Assembly: GCF_000317225.1 (NCBI RefSeq)
Contig: NZ_AJLL01000081.1
Location: 124,001 to 188,000, forward strand
Origin: Fischerella thermalis PCC 7521
GTDB lineage: Bacteria; Cyanobacteriota; Cyanobacteriia; Cyanobacteriales; Nostocaceae
Length of the DNA stretch: 64,000 bases
Direction: 5' to 3'
Shown here piece after piece: positions 37,301 to 46,443 of this stretch. The notes below the pieces were generated by a model. That model had not been told where the DNA came from. It did no database searches and saw nothing but the letters and a program-made list of their open reading frames with translations. The position numbers and the translations under genes are program-made. Position 1 is the stretch's first letter. Every line of letters begins with the position of its first letter.

Positions 37301-37472
37301 AGAACATTACCTCTTCAGGGAATTCAAACTTTTCATGGGGCTAGTCTTGAGTCGCCATCCAGGCTCTGGCTCCCTCATTCAGCATTTCCACGAGGCATTA
37401 CCTCTTCAGGGAATTGAAACTTTTCATGGGGCTGGTCTTGAGCCGCCATCCACGCTCTAGCTCCCTCATTCA
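37291..37472 (-). repeat. 91-bp tandem duplication of the psbD3 3' end and psbC2 start region
   Basis: Unit B (37382-37472) is the real end of psbD3 coding for [19 protein letters not shown] and on to PRGNA. Unit A (37291-37381) is a diverged copy with about ten differences in 91 bases. In unit A the equivalent of psbD has a TAG stop, but the GAAGAGG site and the GTGGAAACG psbC start are kept. The psbD3 stop TGA is created at the junction of the two units. Confidence 0.9.
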
Positions 37473-38436
37473 ACAGGATATTCTTGGTATAAAAAGTTTC
37501 AAATTCTGGATCTTCGGCTGCGCGGATTTCCTGAGATACAAAGTCATAAGCCCGCAGGTTAAAAGCTAAACCCACCATGCCAATAGAACTCATCCACAAG
37601 CCCGTAACTGGCACAAACAACATAAAGAAATGCAACCATCGCTTGTTAGAAAAGGCAATCCCAAAAATCTGTGACCAGTAGCGGTTTGCAGTCACAAACG
37701 AATAGGTTTCTTCTGCTTGAGTAGGAGAAAACCCTCCGAAAGTATTAAAGCTTTTGGTGTCTCTAAACAAAGTGTTTTCCACTGTCGCACCGTGAATAGC
37801 ACACAACAGCGCACCTCCCAATACACCAGCGACTCCCATCATGTGAAACGGGTTCAGCGTATAGTTGTGGAAAGCTTGGAAAAATAGTAAGAAACGGAAA
37901 ATTGCAGCGACCCCAAACGAAGGCGCAAAAAACCAGGAAGATTGTCCTAATGGATAAATAAGGAAGACAGAAACAAATACGGAAATAGGAGCAGAAAAAG
38001 CGATCGCATTGTAGGGTCGAACGCCAACTGCACGAGCAATCTCAAATTGGCGCAGCATGAAGCCAATTAAACCAAAGACACCATGCAAAGCAACAAAATT
38101 CCACAAACCACCAATTTGACACCAACGGGTAAAATCTCCCTGCGCCTCTGGTCCCCACAAAAACAGCAAGGAATGTCCCATGCTATCAGCAGGAGTGGAA
38201 ACAGCCGCAGTCAGGAAATTACAGCCTTCCAAATAAGAACTCACAATCCCGTGAGTATACCAAGAAGTAACAAAAGTCGTACCAGTAAACCAACCCCCAA
38301 TCGCCAGGTAAGCACAGGGAAAGAGTAACAAACCCGACCAACCAATAAACACAAAGCGATCGCGTTTCAGCCAGTCATCGAGGACATAAAACCATTCAAA
38401 CCCCCTTGTCCGTGAGGGTCTAATTGCAATGGTCAT
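37375..38436 (-). CDS. psbD3: PsbD3, far-red D2 reaction-centre protein
   Basis: 353 residues from the ATG at 38436 with an AAGGA site. Matches D2: [16 protein letters not shown], the pheophytin and chlorophyll binding spans, the P680 ligand in [15 protein letters not shown], the iron ligand histidine region [11 protein letters not shown], and the C-terminal [13 protein letters not shown]2 is the partner of D1; here it pairs with psbA3. The 3' end was generated by tandem duplication, which changes the last residue compared with the usual GNAL ending. Lies between an apcD-type gene and psbC2. Confidence 0.95.
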   Translation of the reverse strand: MTIAIRPSRTRGFEWFYVLDDWLKRDRFVFIGWSGLLLFPCAYLAIGGWFTGTTFVTSWYTHGIVSSYLEGCNFLTAAVSTPADSMGHSLLFLWGPEAQGDFTRWCQIGGLWNFVALHGVFGLIGFMLRQFEIARAVGVRPYNAIAFSAPISVFVSVFLIYPLGQSSWFFAPSFGVAAIFRFLLFFQAFHNYTLNPFHMMGVAGVLGGALLCAIHGATVENTLFRDTKSFNTFGGFSPTQAEETYSFVTANRYWSQIFGIAFSNKRWLHFFMLFVPVTGLWMSSIGMVGLAFNLRAYDFVSQEIRAAEDPEFETFYTKNILLNEGARAWMAAQDQPHEKFQFPEEVMPRGNAE

Positions 38437-38467
38437 AATCACTTATCCTTTTGCTAAAAAACTTTGT

Positions 38468-38989
38468 TCACCAATCCGACCGACCATCATTCATAAAATA
38501 AGGAGCACCTGGAAAGGAAAGAGCTTGAATAATGTAGTCAAAATAAGGAGTGACTTCCGCAGCATCTTCATCACCAAGCAGTGCTTGAGCTTCTTCTTTA
38601 ATACAACGCACCGCCTCAACCCAATTAGAGAGCGGAATTCCTAAAGATTGATACATTTGTTGCATTCCTACTGTGCCAATTTCCGTCAACGGCTGCTCAT
38701 TTCCTGCCAAAACACAATAGGCAACTAAACGGATATACCAACCTTGATCGCGTTGACAGGAAGCTGTTTTCCTCATATTGCCGCTATTACTGGGTGTCAC
38801 TGGACACCGCTTCCAGAACTTCTGGCTAGCTCTTTCTACAAGCCGATTTTGGTTACTCGCCAAAGTTGTAGCAATGCGAATCCGTTTGTCCCCCGAATGG
38901 CAAAAATTTTGAATCATGCGGATTTCTCCGGGGCTAGGATAGCGCATCTGTTCATCAGCGTTCTCAATTACCTGCTTTACAAGACTCAT
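38468..38989 (-). CDS. apcD: ApcD-type allophycocyanin alpha subunit with C-terminal extension
   Basis: 173 residues, about 12 longer than the usual 161. Contains the phycocyanobilin attachment cysteine in TASCQRDQGWY and the TPSNSGN loop. In FaRLiP clusters, several apcD paralogues (called apcD2, apcD3 and apcD5) make red-shifted bicylindrical cores; I cannot number this one safely. The extra tail FPGAPYFMNDGRSDW follows the normal YIIQALS end without a frame change, so it may be genuine. No ribosome site was found; it lies 25-30 bp before psbD3. Confidence 0.9.
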   Translation of the reverse strand: MSLVKQVIENADEQMRYPSPGEIRMIQNFCHSGDKRIRIATTLASNQNRLVERASQKFWKRCPVTPSNSGNMRKTASCQRDQGWYIRLVAYCVLAGNEQPLTEIGTVGMQQMYQSLGIPLSNWVEAVRCIKEEAQALLGDEDAAEVTPYFDYIIQALSFPGAPYFMNDGRSDW

Positions 38990-39028
38990 ATCAATTTTGG
39001 ATTTTGGATTTGGTAATTAGGATTAGCT

Positions 39029-39096
39029 CTTTGTGTCTTTGTGTCTTTGTGTTTCAAAAAAAGATTTTTCACCACCAAGACACAAAGACACCAAGA
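39029..39096. repeat. Inverted repeat of the GTGTCTTTGTG family inside the operon
   Basis: Imperfect arms at about 39029-39055 and 39068-39096 between apcE2 and the downstream apcD-type gene. Relatives: 18092-18158 and 29768-29825. A hairpin here could differentially stabilise or end transcripts within the phycobilisome section. Confidence 0.8.
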
Positions 39097-39114
39097 AAAC
39101 CAAATTTTTTGCAA

Positions 39115-41373
39115 TCAGACTGGATTGATATAGCTTTCTTGGCTTTCAGACTCAATTACTGGAGTTAATTCTGCTTCCAGCTTTTGTTCTTGGAGGTTAG
39201 TCTCACACCCATTTACCAACTCTGGCAAAGTTTGTGTTTGTCCGTTGCGGTGGTTGGGAACAAACCTGTCTAATTCTGATGGGGATGACAGCAAAGATTT
39301 TGCCGACAGATTTACGGCGTAAGATGATTTTGGCGATCGCATTGCAAAACCTCTGGGTGTAACATAGCGTTCATAGGGAACCGTATCTTCTCCAAAAGTT
39401 TGCATATATTCTGGGCTATCGATCATTTCATCAATTAGTGCGTAAAAGCCTTGATTTGCAGAGATGTCGTAGTAATGATTCATTTCTTGTCGCCCATAGG
39501 TAGGACGACCCAACAAGCGCCGATGGATATATTCAATCGCCTTAGTTATGTATAGTGGTTCCCAAAACATTCTCCGGAATAATTTAGATTTGGCTAATTG
39601 GCGGATAAACTCCCGCATGGTAATTGCACCACTTAGGAATGCTGATTCTGCGACTGTTATACGCTGACCTTCAAAGACATCACGTCCAAATACTTGTCGA
39701 TAAGCCACTTGAATTACTATGGATGGGGAATTTTTCGCGAGGCTGATGTTGGGTGGTGCTTGTTTTCCATTTACTGGAGATGTTGTGTGTAACTTCTCTG
39801 GATGATCTAACTTGATTATCTTTCCCAAAGTGCCTGGAACTTGTCCCAAGCCATTGGAGCTAATCAGAATGCGGCGGTTATCTTTACCAAAGGGTGCAGG
39901 ACTGTGGAGAGTGGTTGCGGGTAAAGTATCTACAGGGAAAATTGCACCAAATTGAATTTCGAGGGGGTCGTTACCAGAACCGTAAGGATGCTGATTGGGT
40001 AATGGTTTGGTGTATTTGCCAAACAGGGTGACAAACTGGGGTACTTTGTGAACAACAGTGCTGTATTTAAACAAATCTATTTGTGGCCCCCAATTACGGC
40101 ACTCCTGAGCTTCTTGTCCCAAGCCACGCAGATATGGTACTGTTTCCTCGCCAAAGTAGTCAGCGTATTCTTGGGAATCTACCAAAGTGTCAACTAGCTT
40201 AGGTAAACCACCTTTGGTAACTACAGCAAAGTATTCTTGGAACTCTTCTAGAGAACTCAATCCCCGTCCCAAAAAGTGACGCATTGCCAATTCAATCACG
40301 CGACTGATGGTGTACGGCTCCCAGAAAAGTCTGCGGTAGAGGCGAGATTTACCTAAACGACGAACAAATTCCTTCATGGAAATTTGTCCACCCTTGACTT
40401 GGGACTCCAATTCATCTACAGGGAAACCATAGGTAGCAGCCACATCGCGCTCAAAGACTTGCCGATAGGCAGCTTTAATTACTGCTTGCTTTTCTGTTTC
40501 TGGTAAGACCGATTTCATCACATATTTGAGTCGCACGAGTGAGGCGATCGCATAACTTTGAGGCAATACTAAACCTTGTTGCTCGTCGGAAACCCCAATT
40601 CTAAGTTCAATTGGAGGTTTTTCCACAAGGTATTCGGATATTAATACTTGAAAATTATGTTTGATAATTTCCTGTGCCTCAGCATCATTTGCAAAGTAAT
40701 TTAGGGATTGACGTTGCATTTCCTTAAGAGCAACAACAGTAGCATCTGTTACATCTTCTGGAATGATGCCGCGCAAGCCTCTGGCATTGGCTGACAAAAT
40801 ACTAGTATCACCAGCAACAATGGCATAAGTTATATAACGTAAAAACCACGCTAAGTCTCGCATAGACCGTTTCATTCTTGTTGGCCCATAGCGAGAAATA
40901 TTGATAAAACGGAAACCTTCCGGGAGTGGATCTCTGTCAGTGAAGAGGGTACGCGCTTGTTCCCACCAACCCCTTAAAGGATTGAAAAATCTTGGCGTTG
41001 GTATTAAATTCACCCGTTCCTTATCCGGAACATAACCATTTCTTCGTGCTGCACTCAGGTAATCCTCACCTACATAATAACCAGAACCTGGCAATCCTAA
41101 AGGATCTTGGGGTTTTTCCAAGTAATCCATGGGAAAACCGCCAACAAAAATCCGATTTGCCCCCACAGATACAATTTCATCTGCATTTTTAGTTAGCGTT
41201 TCTACAATTTCTAAACGCTTATTACCAGAACTAAAAAATGAATTGAGTTCTTGAAGTTCAGTACGCTTTAAACAGCGGTCTTGTTGTTCTGCTTGTGAAA
41301 TAACTGCAATAGGTACAGTTTGATATAGTTGTGGATGAGCAACTGAAATACTACTACTTGCTTTAGCACTCAT
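39115..41373 (-). CDS. apcE2: ApcE2, far-red phycobilisome core-membrane linker
   Basis: 752 residues. An N-terminal phycobilin-binding domain (about 20-240) is followed by two PBS linker (REP) domains beginning AAYRQVFERDV and VAYRQVFGRDV. Two REPs indicate a bicylindrical core, smaller than the four-REP white-light ApcE of many filamentous species. At the chromophore site the usual cysteine is absent and the loop reads IIPEDV, consistent with the non-covalent phycocyanobilin and strong red shift described for ApcE2. The tail (700-752) is polar. No ribosome site was found. It is the central scaffold for the far-red core. Confidence 0.95.
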   Translation of the reverse strand: MSAKASSSISVAHPQLYQTVPIAVISQAEQQDRCLKRTELQELNSFFSSGNKRLEIVETLTKNADEIVSVGANRIFVGGFPMDYLEKPQDPLGLPGSGYYVGEDYLSAARRNGYVPDKERVNLIPTPRFFNPLRGWWEQARTLFTDRDPLPEGFRFINISRYGPTRMKRSMRDLAWFLRYITYAIVAGDTSILSANARGLRGIIPEDVTDATVVALKEMQRQSLNYFANDAEAQEIIKHNFQVLISEYLVEKPPIELRIGVSDEQQGLVLPQSYAIASLVRLKYVMKSVLPETEKQAVIKAAYRQVFERDVAATYGFPVDELESQVKGGQISMKEFVRRLGKSRLYRRLFWEPYTISRVIELAMRHFLGRGLSSLEEFQEYFAVVTKGGLPKLVDTLVDSQEYADYFGEETVPYLRGLGQEAQECRNWGPQIDLFKYSTVVHKVPQFVTLFGKYTKPLPNQHPYGSGNDPLEIQFGAIFPVDTLPATTLHSPAPFGKDNRRILISSNGLGQVPGTLGKIIKLDHPEKLHTTSPVNGKQAPPNISLAKNSPSIVIQVAYRQVFGRDVFEGQRITVAESAFLSGAITMREFIRQLAKSKLFRRMFWEPLYITKAIEYIHRRLLGRPTYGRQEMNHYYDISANQGFYALIDEMIDSPEYMQTFGEDTVPYERYVTPRGFAMRSPKSSYAVNLSAKSLLSSPSELDRFVPNHRNGQTQTLPELVNGCETNLQEQKLEAELTPVIESESQESYINPV

Positions 41374-41456
41374 TTTTTATTTGTTGGTTGTTGTTTGTTA
41401 TTTGTTGTTTGTTGTTAGTATTAGCAACTAACCACTAACTACTAACTACTAACCAA

Positions 41457-41936
41457 TTAAGGCATTAAACTCTGAATCAAATAGTCAAAATAAGGTGCTA
41501 TTTCGGTGGCATCTTCTAAGGTAAATAAGTCTAAAGATACTTCTTTAAGGCAACGAATTGCTTCTACTAGATTGGGTAGGGGAATTTCTAGAGATTCGTA
41601 CATTTCTTTCACTCCAATAGTACCAATTGCTGCTAAAGGCTCTACATCCCCCACTACCACAGCATAAGTAATCAAACGAATGTACCAACTTTGATCGCGC
41701 AAGCACGAATTTCGATACATTCTATTACCACTATTACTAGGTGTATTTGGACAGCGTTCCCAAAATTTGAGACTTGCTTTTTCTACAATTTTTTGTTCAT
41801 TTTCCGTTAGAGTCATGGCAAGATTAAGCCGAGAAACTCCACTTTCATAAAACTCTTGAATTGCGCTTAACTCACCAGCGTTTAGATACCGAGCTTCGCG
41901 ATCGGCATTTACAATTGATTTTATAATAATGCTCAT
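41457..41936 (-). CDS. apcD: ApcD-type allophycocyanin alpha subunit
   Basis: 159 residues, allophycocyanin alpha-like, with the bilin cysteine in RNSCLRDQSWY and the TPSNSGN loop shared with its two paralogues in this cluster. It is the most diverged of the three (VSLDLFTLEDATEIAPYFDYLIQS). It lies between apcE2 and apcB2 in the operon, with about 80-100 bp gaps that contain GTTGTTTGT-type repeats. Role: terminal or core emitter of the far-red phycobilisome; paralogue number uncertain. Confidence 0.9.
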   Translation of the reverse strand: MSIIIKSIVNADREARYLNAGELSAIQEFYESGVSRLNLAMTLTENEQKIVEKASLKFWERCPNTPSNSGNRMYRNSCLRDQSWYIRLITYAVVVGDVEPLAAIGTIGVKEMYESLEIPLPNLVEAIRCLKEVSLDLFTLEDATEIAPYFDYLIQSLMP

Positions 41937-42039
41937 TGGAAATAGGAAATTGTTAATTGCTAGTAAAAAAGTATGAATTGGAAATTGGGAATGGGAGTTG
42001 ATGATTAATTGTTTTTCCCTATTCCCTATTTATTGGTCT

Positions 42040-42525
42040 TCAGCTCAAGCCAGAAGCAATGTAGTCGAAATAAACACCCATTTCTTTACCCGCATCAGCA
42101 CCTATCATGCTATTAGTTACTTCCTTCATTGCTTGCACTGCTCGTATAGTTGCACCAATAGGAACGCCCAAAGAGTTATAAGTTTCCCTCAAACCATTCA
42201 GAATGCGCTCGTCTAAAATTGAGGGATCGCCAGCCAACATGGCGTAGGTAGCATAGCGCAAAAAGTAATCTAAGTCTCGAACACAAGCAGCATAACGACG
42301 ACAAGTATACATATTGCCGCCAGGAGCCGTGATATCTGTATAAAGCAGAGATTTGGCTACTGTTTGAGTAACGATAGTTTTGGCATTAGCACTAATCGTA
42401 GTAGCAGCACGCGCTCGCATATCACCAGTATGGTAGTAGTGTTGTAGCTTCTCTAAAGAATTGTTATCCAGGTATTTTCCTTGAACGTCAGAAGAATTAA
42501 TCAAAGAAGTAATTGCGTCTTGCAT
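42040..42525 (-). CDS. apcB2: ApcB2, far-red allophycocyanin beta subunit
   Basis: 161 residues, beta-type: the conserved asparagine in GGNMY, the bilin cysteine in [21 protein letters not shown] and the C-terminal [21 protein letters not shown] lies ten bases before the ATG. It is the only beta subunit in the cluster and would pair with the three ApcD-type alphas to make red-shifted trimers on ApcE2. Confidence 0.94.
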   Translation of the reverse strand: MQDAITSLINSSDVQGKYLDNNSLEKLQHYYHTGDMRARAATTISANAKTIVTQTVAKSLLYTDITAPGGNMYTCRRYAACVRDLDYFLRYATYAMLAGDPSILDERILNGLRETYNSLGVPIGATIRAVQAMKEVTNSMIGADAGKEMGVYFDYIASGLS

Positions 42526-42640
42526 AATTCTGTATCCTTAATTTGAGTATTCGAGTAATAGATGTTTAAGAAAAGACGAAAAATGAAGTATAAATTTATT
42601 TTTTATTTTTCATACTTCATTATTCATCTGTTACTCCTTC

Positions 42641-43117
42641 CTATGACAACGCTCTAATGATGTAGTCAAAATATGGGCCTACCTCAACAGCATCTTCCTC
42701 ACTCATCATGGATACAGCTTCTTCTTTAATGCAGCGCATTGCTTCCACTATATTTCTGAGTGGAATCTCTAAATTGTTGTACATCTCTTTAATGCCAACA
42801 GTACCTATTTCTTCCAAGGGTTTCTCACTGCCCGCCAAGACTGAGTAAGCAACTAAGCGAACATACCAACCTTGATCGCGCTGACAGGAAGCTGTTTTCC
42901 GCTCGTTGCCACTATTACTAGGAGTATTAGGACAGCGTTCCCAGAATTTTTGGCTACCACGTTGCACAATTAGTTGTTCATTTTCCGCTAAAATTTTTGC
43001 AATCCGAATGCGTTGGTCTCCTGTTCTCAAAAAGTCTTGAAAAATTCTTAACTCTTTGGGAGCAGGATAGCGAGATTCACTATCAGCATTCAGAATTAAT
43101 TCGGTAACGACACTCAT
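42641..43117 (-). CDS. apcD: ApcD-type allophycocyanin alpha subunit
   Basis: 158 residues with an AGGAG site eight bases before the ATG. Alpha-type allophycocyanin with bilin cysteine in TASCQRDQGWY and the TPSNSGN loop; very similar to the gene at 38468. First phycobilisome gene after psbA3 in the operon. In published FaRLiP clusters the gene in a comparable place is often called apcD5, but I cannot confirm the numbering from sequence. Confidence 0.9.
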   Translation of the reverse strand: MSVVTELILNADSESRYPAPKELRIFQDFLRTGDQRIRIAKILAENEQLIVQRGSQKFWERCPNTPSNSGNERKTASCQRDQGWYVRLVAYSVLAGSEKPLEEIGTVGIKEMYNNLEIPLRNIVEAMRCIKEEAVSMMSEEDAVEVGPYFDYIIRALS

Positions 43118-43263
43118 AAATTACTCCTGATTTTTTAGTTAGTGGTTAGTGGTTAGTAGTTAGTGGTTTAGTAGCTTACAAACAACAACCAACAACTAAC
43201 AACAAATCGATTAGGAAATGGTTCAGTTGTCAGGGAGGAATCAAACTGACAACTGAAAACCGA

Positions 43264-44349
43264 CTAGGCAGTGATGGAAGGCGCTGTGATTGCGACAGGA
43301 ACAGCTTCACCACCAGCAAGATCCAGTGGGAAATTATGAGCATTCCGTTCGTGCATCACTTCAAAACCTAAGTTTGCTCGGTTCAACACATCAGCCCAAC
43401 TGGGGAGTACACGTCCTTGAGAATCAAGAATGGAATTATTAAAGTTGAAGCCATTCAGGTTAAACGCCATTGTGCTGATGCCTATAGCAGTACCCCAAAT
43501 ACAAATCACCGGCCAAGCTGCAAGGAAAAAGTGCAATGAGCGGCTATTGTTAAAGCTGGCGTACTGGAAAATTAGGCGACCAAAGTAACCATGGGCTGCA
43601 ACGATGTTATAAGTCTCTTGTTCTTGACCAAATTTATAACCGTAGTTCTGCGATTCTAATTCTGTGGTTTCACGGATGAGACTTGATGTCACTAGTGAAC
43701 CGTGCATTGCGCAGAACAGCGAACCTCCCAAGACTCCAGCGACTCCAATCATGTGTAAGGGATGCATGAGAATGTTATGTTCGGCTTGGAACACAAACAT
43801 AAAATTGAAAGTGCCGCTGATACCCATAGGCAGACCGTCAGAGAAGCTGCCTTGTCCAATTGGGTAAATTAAGAACACTGAAGTTGTGGCGGCAAGAGGA
43901 GCGCTGTAGGCAACTGCAATCCAAGGACGCATTCCCAGACGGTATGATAATTCCCACTCACGCCCCATGTAGCAAGCAAGGGCTGGAATGTAGTGGAAAC
44001 CAATCATTTGATATGGCCCGCCGTTGTAGAGCCATTCGTCCATAGAAGCTGCTTCCCAAATGGGGTAAAAGTGCAGTCCAATCGCGTTGGACATAGGAAC
44101 TACGGCGGCGGTAATGATATTGTTGCCGTAGAGTAGTGAACCAGATACTGGTTCGCGGATGCCGTCAATATCCACTGGGGGAGCGGCAATAAAGGCGATC
44201 GTAAAGACGCAGATAGAAACTCCTAACAAAGGAATCATCAAGACGCCGAACCAGCCAATATACAGACGATTTTCGGTACTTGTTACCCAATTGCAGAACC
44301 TATCCCAGGTTGGGAAACGGCTCGTTGGTCGTGTGGAAATAGTAGTCAT
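43264..44349 (-). CDS. psbA3: PsbA3, far-red D1 reaction-centre protein
   Basis: 361 residues from the ATG at 44349 (a TTG further upstream gives an unlikely extension). All D1 catalytic residues are kept: the tyrosine of [11 protein letters not shown] followed by the manganese ligand Asp, the Glu-His of [11 protein letters not shown], and the C-terminal [16 protein letters not shown] ligands with the processing site. So this D1 should split water, in contrast to its neighbour chlF. The extra C-terminal tail after the cleavage site is normal. It lies 30 bp downstream of chlF in the same operon. Confidence 0.95.
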   Translation of the reverse strand: MTTISTRPTSRFPTWDRFCNWVTSTENRLYIGWFGVLMIPLLGVSICVFTIAFIAAPPVDIDGIREPVSGSLLYGNNIITAAVVPMSNAIGLHFYPIWEAASMDEWLYNGGPYQMIGFHYIPALACYMGREWELSYRLGMRPWIAVAYSAPLAATTSVFLIYPIGQGSFSDGLPMGISGTFNFMFVFQAEHNILMHPLHMIGVAGVLGGSLFCAMHGSLVTSSLIRETTELESQNYGYKFGQEQETYNIVAAHGYFGRLIFQYASFNNSRSLHFFLAAWPVICIWGTAIGISTMAFNLNGFNFNNSILDSQGRVLPSWADVLNRANLGFEVMHERNAHNFPLDLAGGEAVPVAITAPSITA

Positions 44350-44379
44350 AAAAAATTCCAAATTGAAAATTCAAGATGC

Positions 44380-45510
44380 CTACTTCCAAGGCACTACTTC
44401 ACCTGCTGTTAAGTTTTCAGGGAAGTCATAAATATGGCGTTCATCTAAAATTTTTATCCCTAAAGAAGCCCAATCAATTGTGTCTGCCCAAGTGTGAATA
44501 ATCTGCCCTTGGCTTTTGATCTCAGGCTGATGAAATTGCAAGTAGTCAAAGTCAAAGGCAGCGATGTCCACACCCAAAGCCGCAGACCAAATTCCTGCTA
44601 CTGGTAAGGCTGCCAAGAAGAAGTGCAATTTGCGAGAGTTAGGAAAACTGACACGATGCCATATCAAGTGCCATAAATAAACTTGAGCAGACCTAAAATT
44701 ATAGGTTGGGTGTTGTTGACCAAGTTTGTACCCTTTGTTAATTGATTCAGACTCGCTGTGATTATGACTGCGAATTAAGGTAGACGTGACTAAGGAACCG
44801 TGCATTGCAGCCGCAAAAGCACCACCTAAAACCCCAATCACTCCTAACTGATGCAAAGGACTCATCAAGATGTTGTGGTCTGCTTGAAACTGCAACATGA
44901 AGTGAAATGTGCCAGATATTCCTAAAGGCATTCCCGCAGATAAGCTACCCTGTCCAACTGGGTAGATTAACAACACTGAGACAGCTGCGGCGACGGGAGC
45001 AGTAAATGCTAGAGAAATCCAGGGACGCATTCCCAAGCGGTAACTTAGTTCCCATTCCCGGTCCTGATAGGCGATGATGCCAATCAAAAAATGCAGCACA
45101 ATCATTTGATATGGCCCACCATTGTAAAGCCACTCATCAATGGAAACTGCTTCCCAAATTGGATAAAAATGCAGACCAATTGCAGCCGATGTTGGCACAA
45201 CAGCAGCAGTGATAATGTTATTTCCAGAAAGTATTGAACCGGAAATGGGCGCACCTATTCCATCCATGTCTACAGGAGGAGCAGCGATGATGGCGATGAT
45301 AAAAACAGTTGTTGCTGTTAAGATGCAAGGAATCATCAACACACCAAACCAGCCGACATATAGTCTGTTTTCTGTGCTGGTAACCCATGAACAAAATTTT
45401 TCCCAATGATTAACTTTTTTGCGTCTTTCTGAGAGTTTGTTTGCTGTTGGCTCAGAAGTGTAATTGCTACTATCTGAGGTTGCAATTACATGGTCTGACT
45501 CTAGCTTCAT
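44380..45510 (-). CDS. chlF: ChlF (PsbA4), chlorophyll f synthase, super-rogue D1
   Basis: 376 residues from the ATG at 45510, preceded by GAGGA ten bases upstream; an 18-codon longer frame would need a GTG at 45564. It is D1-like, but manganese ligands are lost: the Asp of FSDG is Ala (LSAGMPLG), the Glu of QAEH is Asp ([11 protein letters not shown]), the P680 ligand His is Ser in the same segment, and the C-terminal ligands are changed ([14 protein letters not shown]). The redox tyrosine in YPVGQG is kept. The YMGRE segment reads YQDRE, the Gln-Asp motif reported as important for chlorophyll f formation. It is a light-dependent oxidoreductase converting chlorophyll a to f. Confidence 0.95.
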   Translation of the reverse strand: MKLESDHVIATSDSSNYTSEPTANKLSERRKKVNHWEKFCSWVTSTENRLYVGWFGVLMIPCILTATTVFIIAIIAAPPVDMDGIGAPISGSILSGNNIITAAVVPTSAAIGLHFYPIWEAVSIDEWLYNGGPYQMIVLHFLIGIIAYQDREWELSYRLGMRPWISLAFTAPVAAAVSVLLIYPVGQGSLSAGMPLGISGTFHFMLQFQADHNILMSPLHQLGVIGVLGGAFAAAMHGSLVTSTLIRSHNHSESESINKGYKLGQQHPTYNFRSAQVYLWHLIWHRVSFPNSRKLHFFLAALPVAGIWSAALGVDIAAFDFDYLQFHQPEIKSQGQIIHTWADTIDWASLGIKILDERHIYDFPENLTAGEVVPWK

Positions 45511-46443
45511 ACTCAATACATCCTCATTGAATGGGCAGGAGTTTCCATCGCAGCACAATCTCACACCAGAGGCGATGGCAGGGCTATATATTTGCAGTCA
45601 AACCTTCATCAGCTACGACGAAAATATTATTCAAGATTGATGAAAAGCAGAATAGTGAAAAAACATGAAGAACTAATGAAGGAATTAATTTTCTTTACAT
45701 AAACTTACAAAACCATAGTTGATAAGTAAATTTGAGCAGTTTTCAGATAATGGTTCGTAGAAGAGACGTAGCAATGCTACGTCTGGTCATCTGGTGGAAT
45801 GACGGAAAATTTTTGATGGGGCGTGCAATCCCTGATTGGCCAGCTGCATCTTTGGATAATTCGGAGATGTGTAAAAAATTACTCTAGTTTTTATAAAAAT
45901 AAGTAAAGAAATGAAAATTTTATTGAAGCTAAGTAATTAATTTTGTGAGAAATCTGTTAATAATGATTGTAATTGTCAACAGAATAATATATTTTAGTAT
46001 GCCCAACTATCCTAGAAATGGGAAAATCTTAGTAACATTTTTGTGAACAATCAGTTATTTTTTATTAACCAAACTTTTGATATTCTTGATTTTGATTTTT
46101 TGGCGATTATTTCTGATTAATTCAGAACTTGCACATTTTTAAAAAAATACTTTCATTTTGTAGGCGGAGCCTTCCTAAAGGGTGCGGAGCGATCGCATGG
46201 AAATTCTAAAACGCAGCTTGTTAACATTCTGAAAGGTGAAAAGGCAAATATTCCCTGTTTATCTTTCTCTTGAATTCTTCCTTAGACATCACCAAAAGAT
46301 CATCTAAAAAGTCAACTGATTAATCGCGAATGTCACGCTTGCTTAACCAATATGGTCAAGTGGGGAAATTTCTCCAAGCTGTCCAAGCTCAAAACCTAGG
46401 CGTGTAATTCGACATATTCCCAATCATAACAGGGTGATATTTC
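45511..46443. promoter_or_regulatory. Divergent regulatory region between chlF and the rfp genes
   Basis: 933 bp with no supported gene, located between the start of the minus-strand far-red operon and the plus-strand rfpB-like gene, so it should hold the promoters of both and binding sites for the response regulator. It is AT-rich. A perfect 21-bp palindrome (AGACGTAGCA, one base, TGCTACGTCT) lies at 45764-45784. I could not find a clear shared motif by eye, and -10/-35 boxes are not reliable here. Confidence 0.55.

Noticed and set aside
45511-45564. An 18-codon N-terminal extension of ChlF from the GTG at 45564
   Set aside because: The ATG at 45510 has a GAGGA site at normal spacing; the extension is cysteine-rich and not D1-like.
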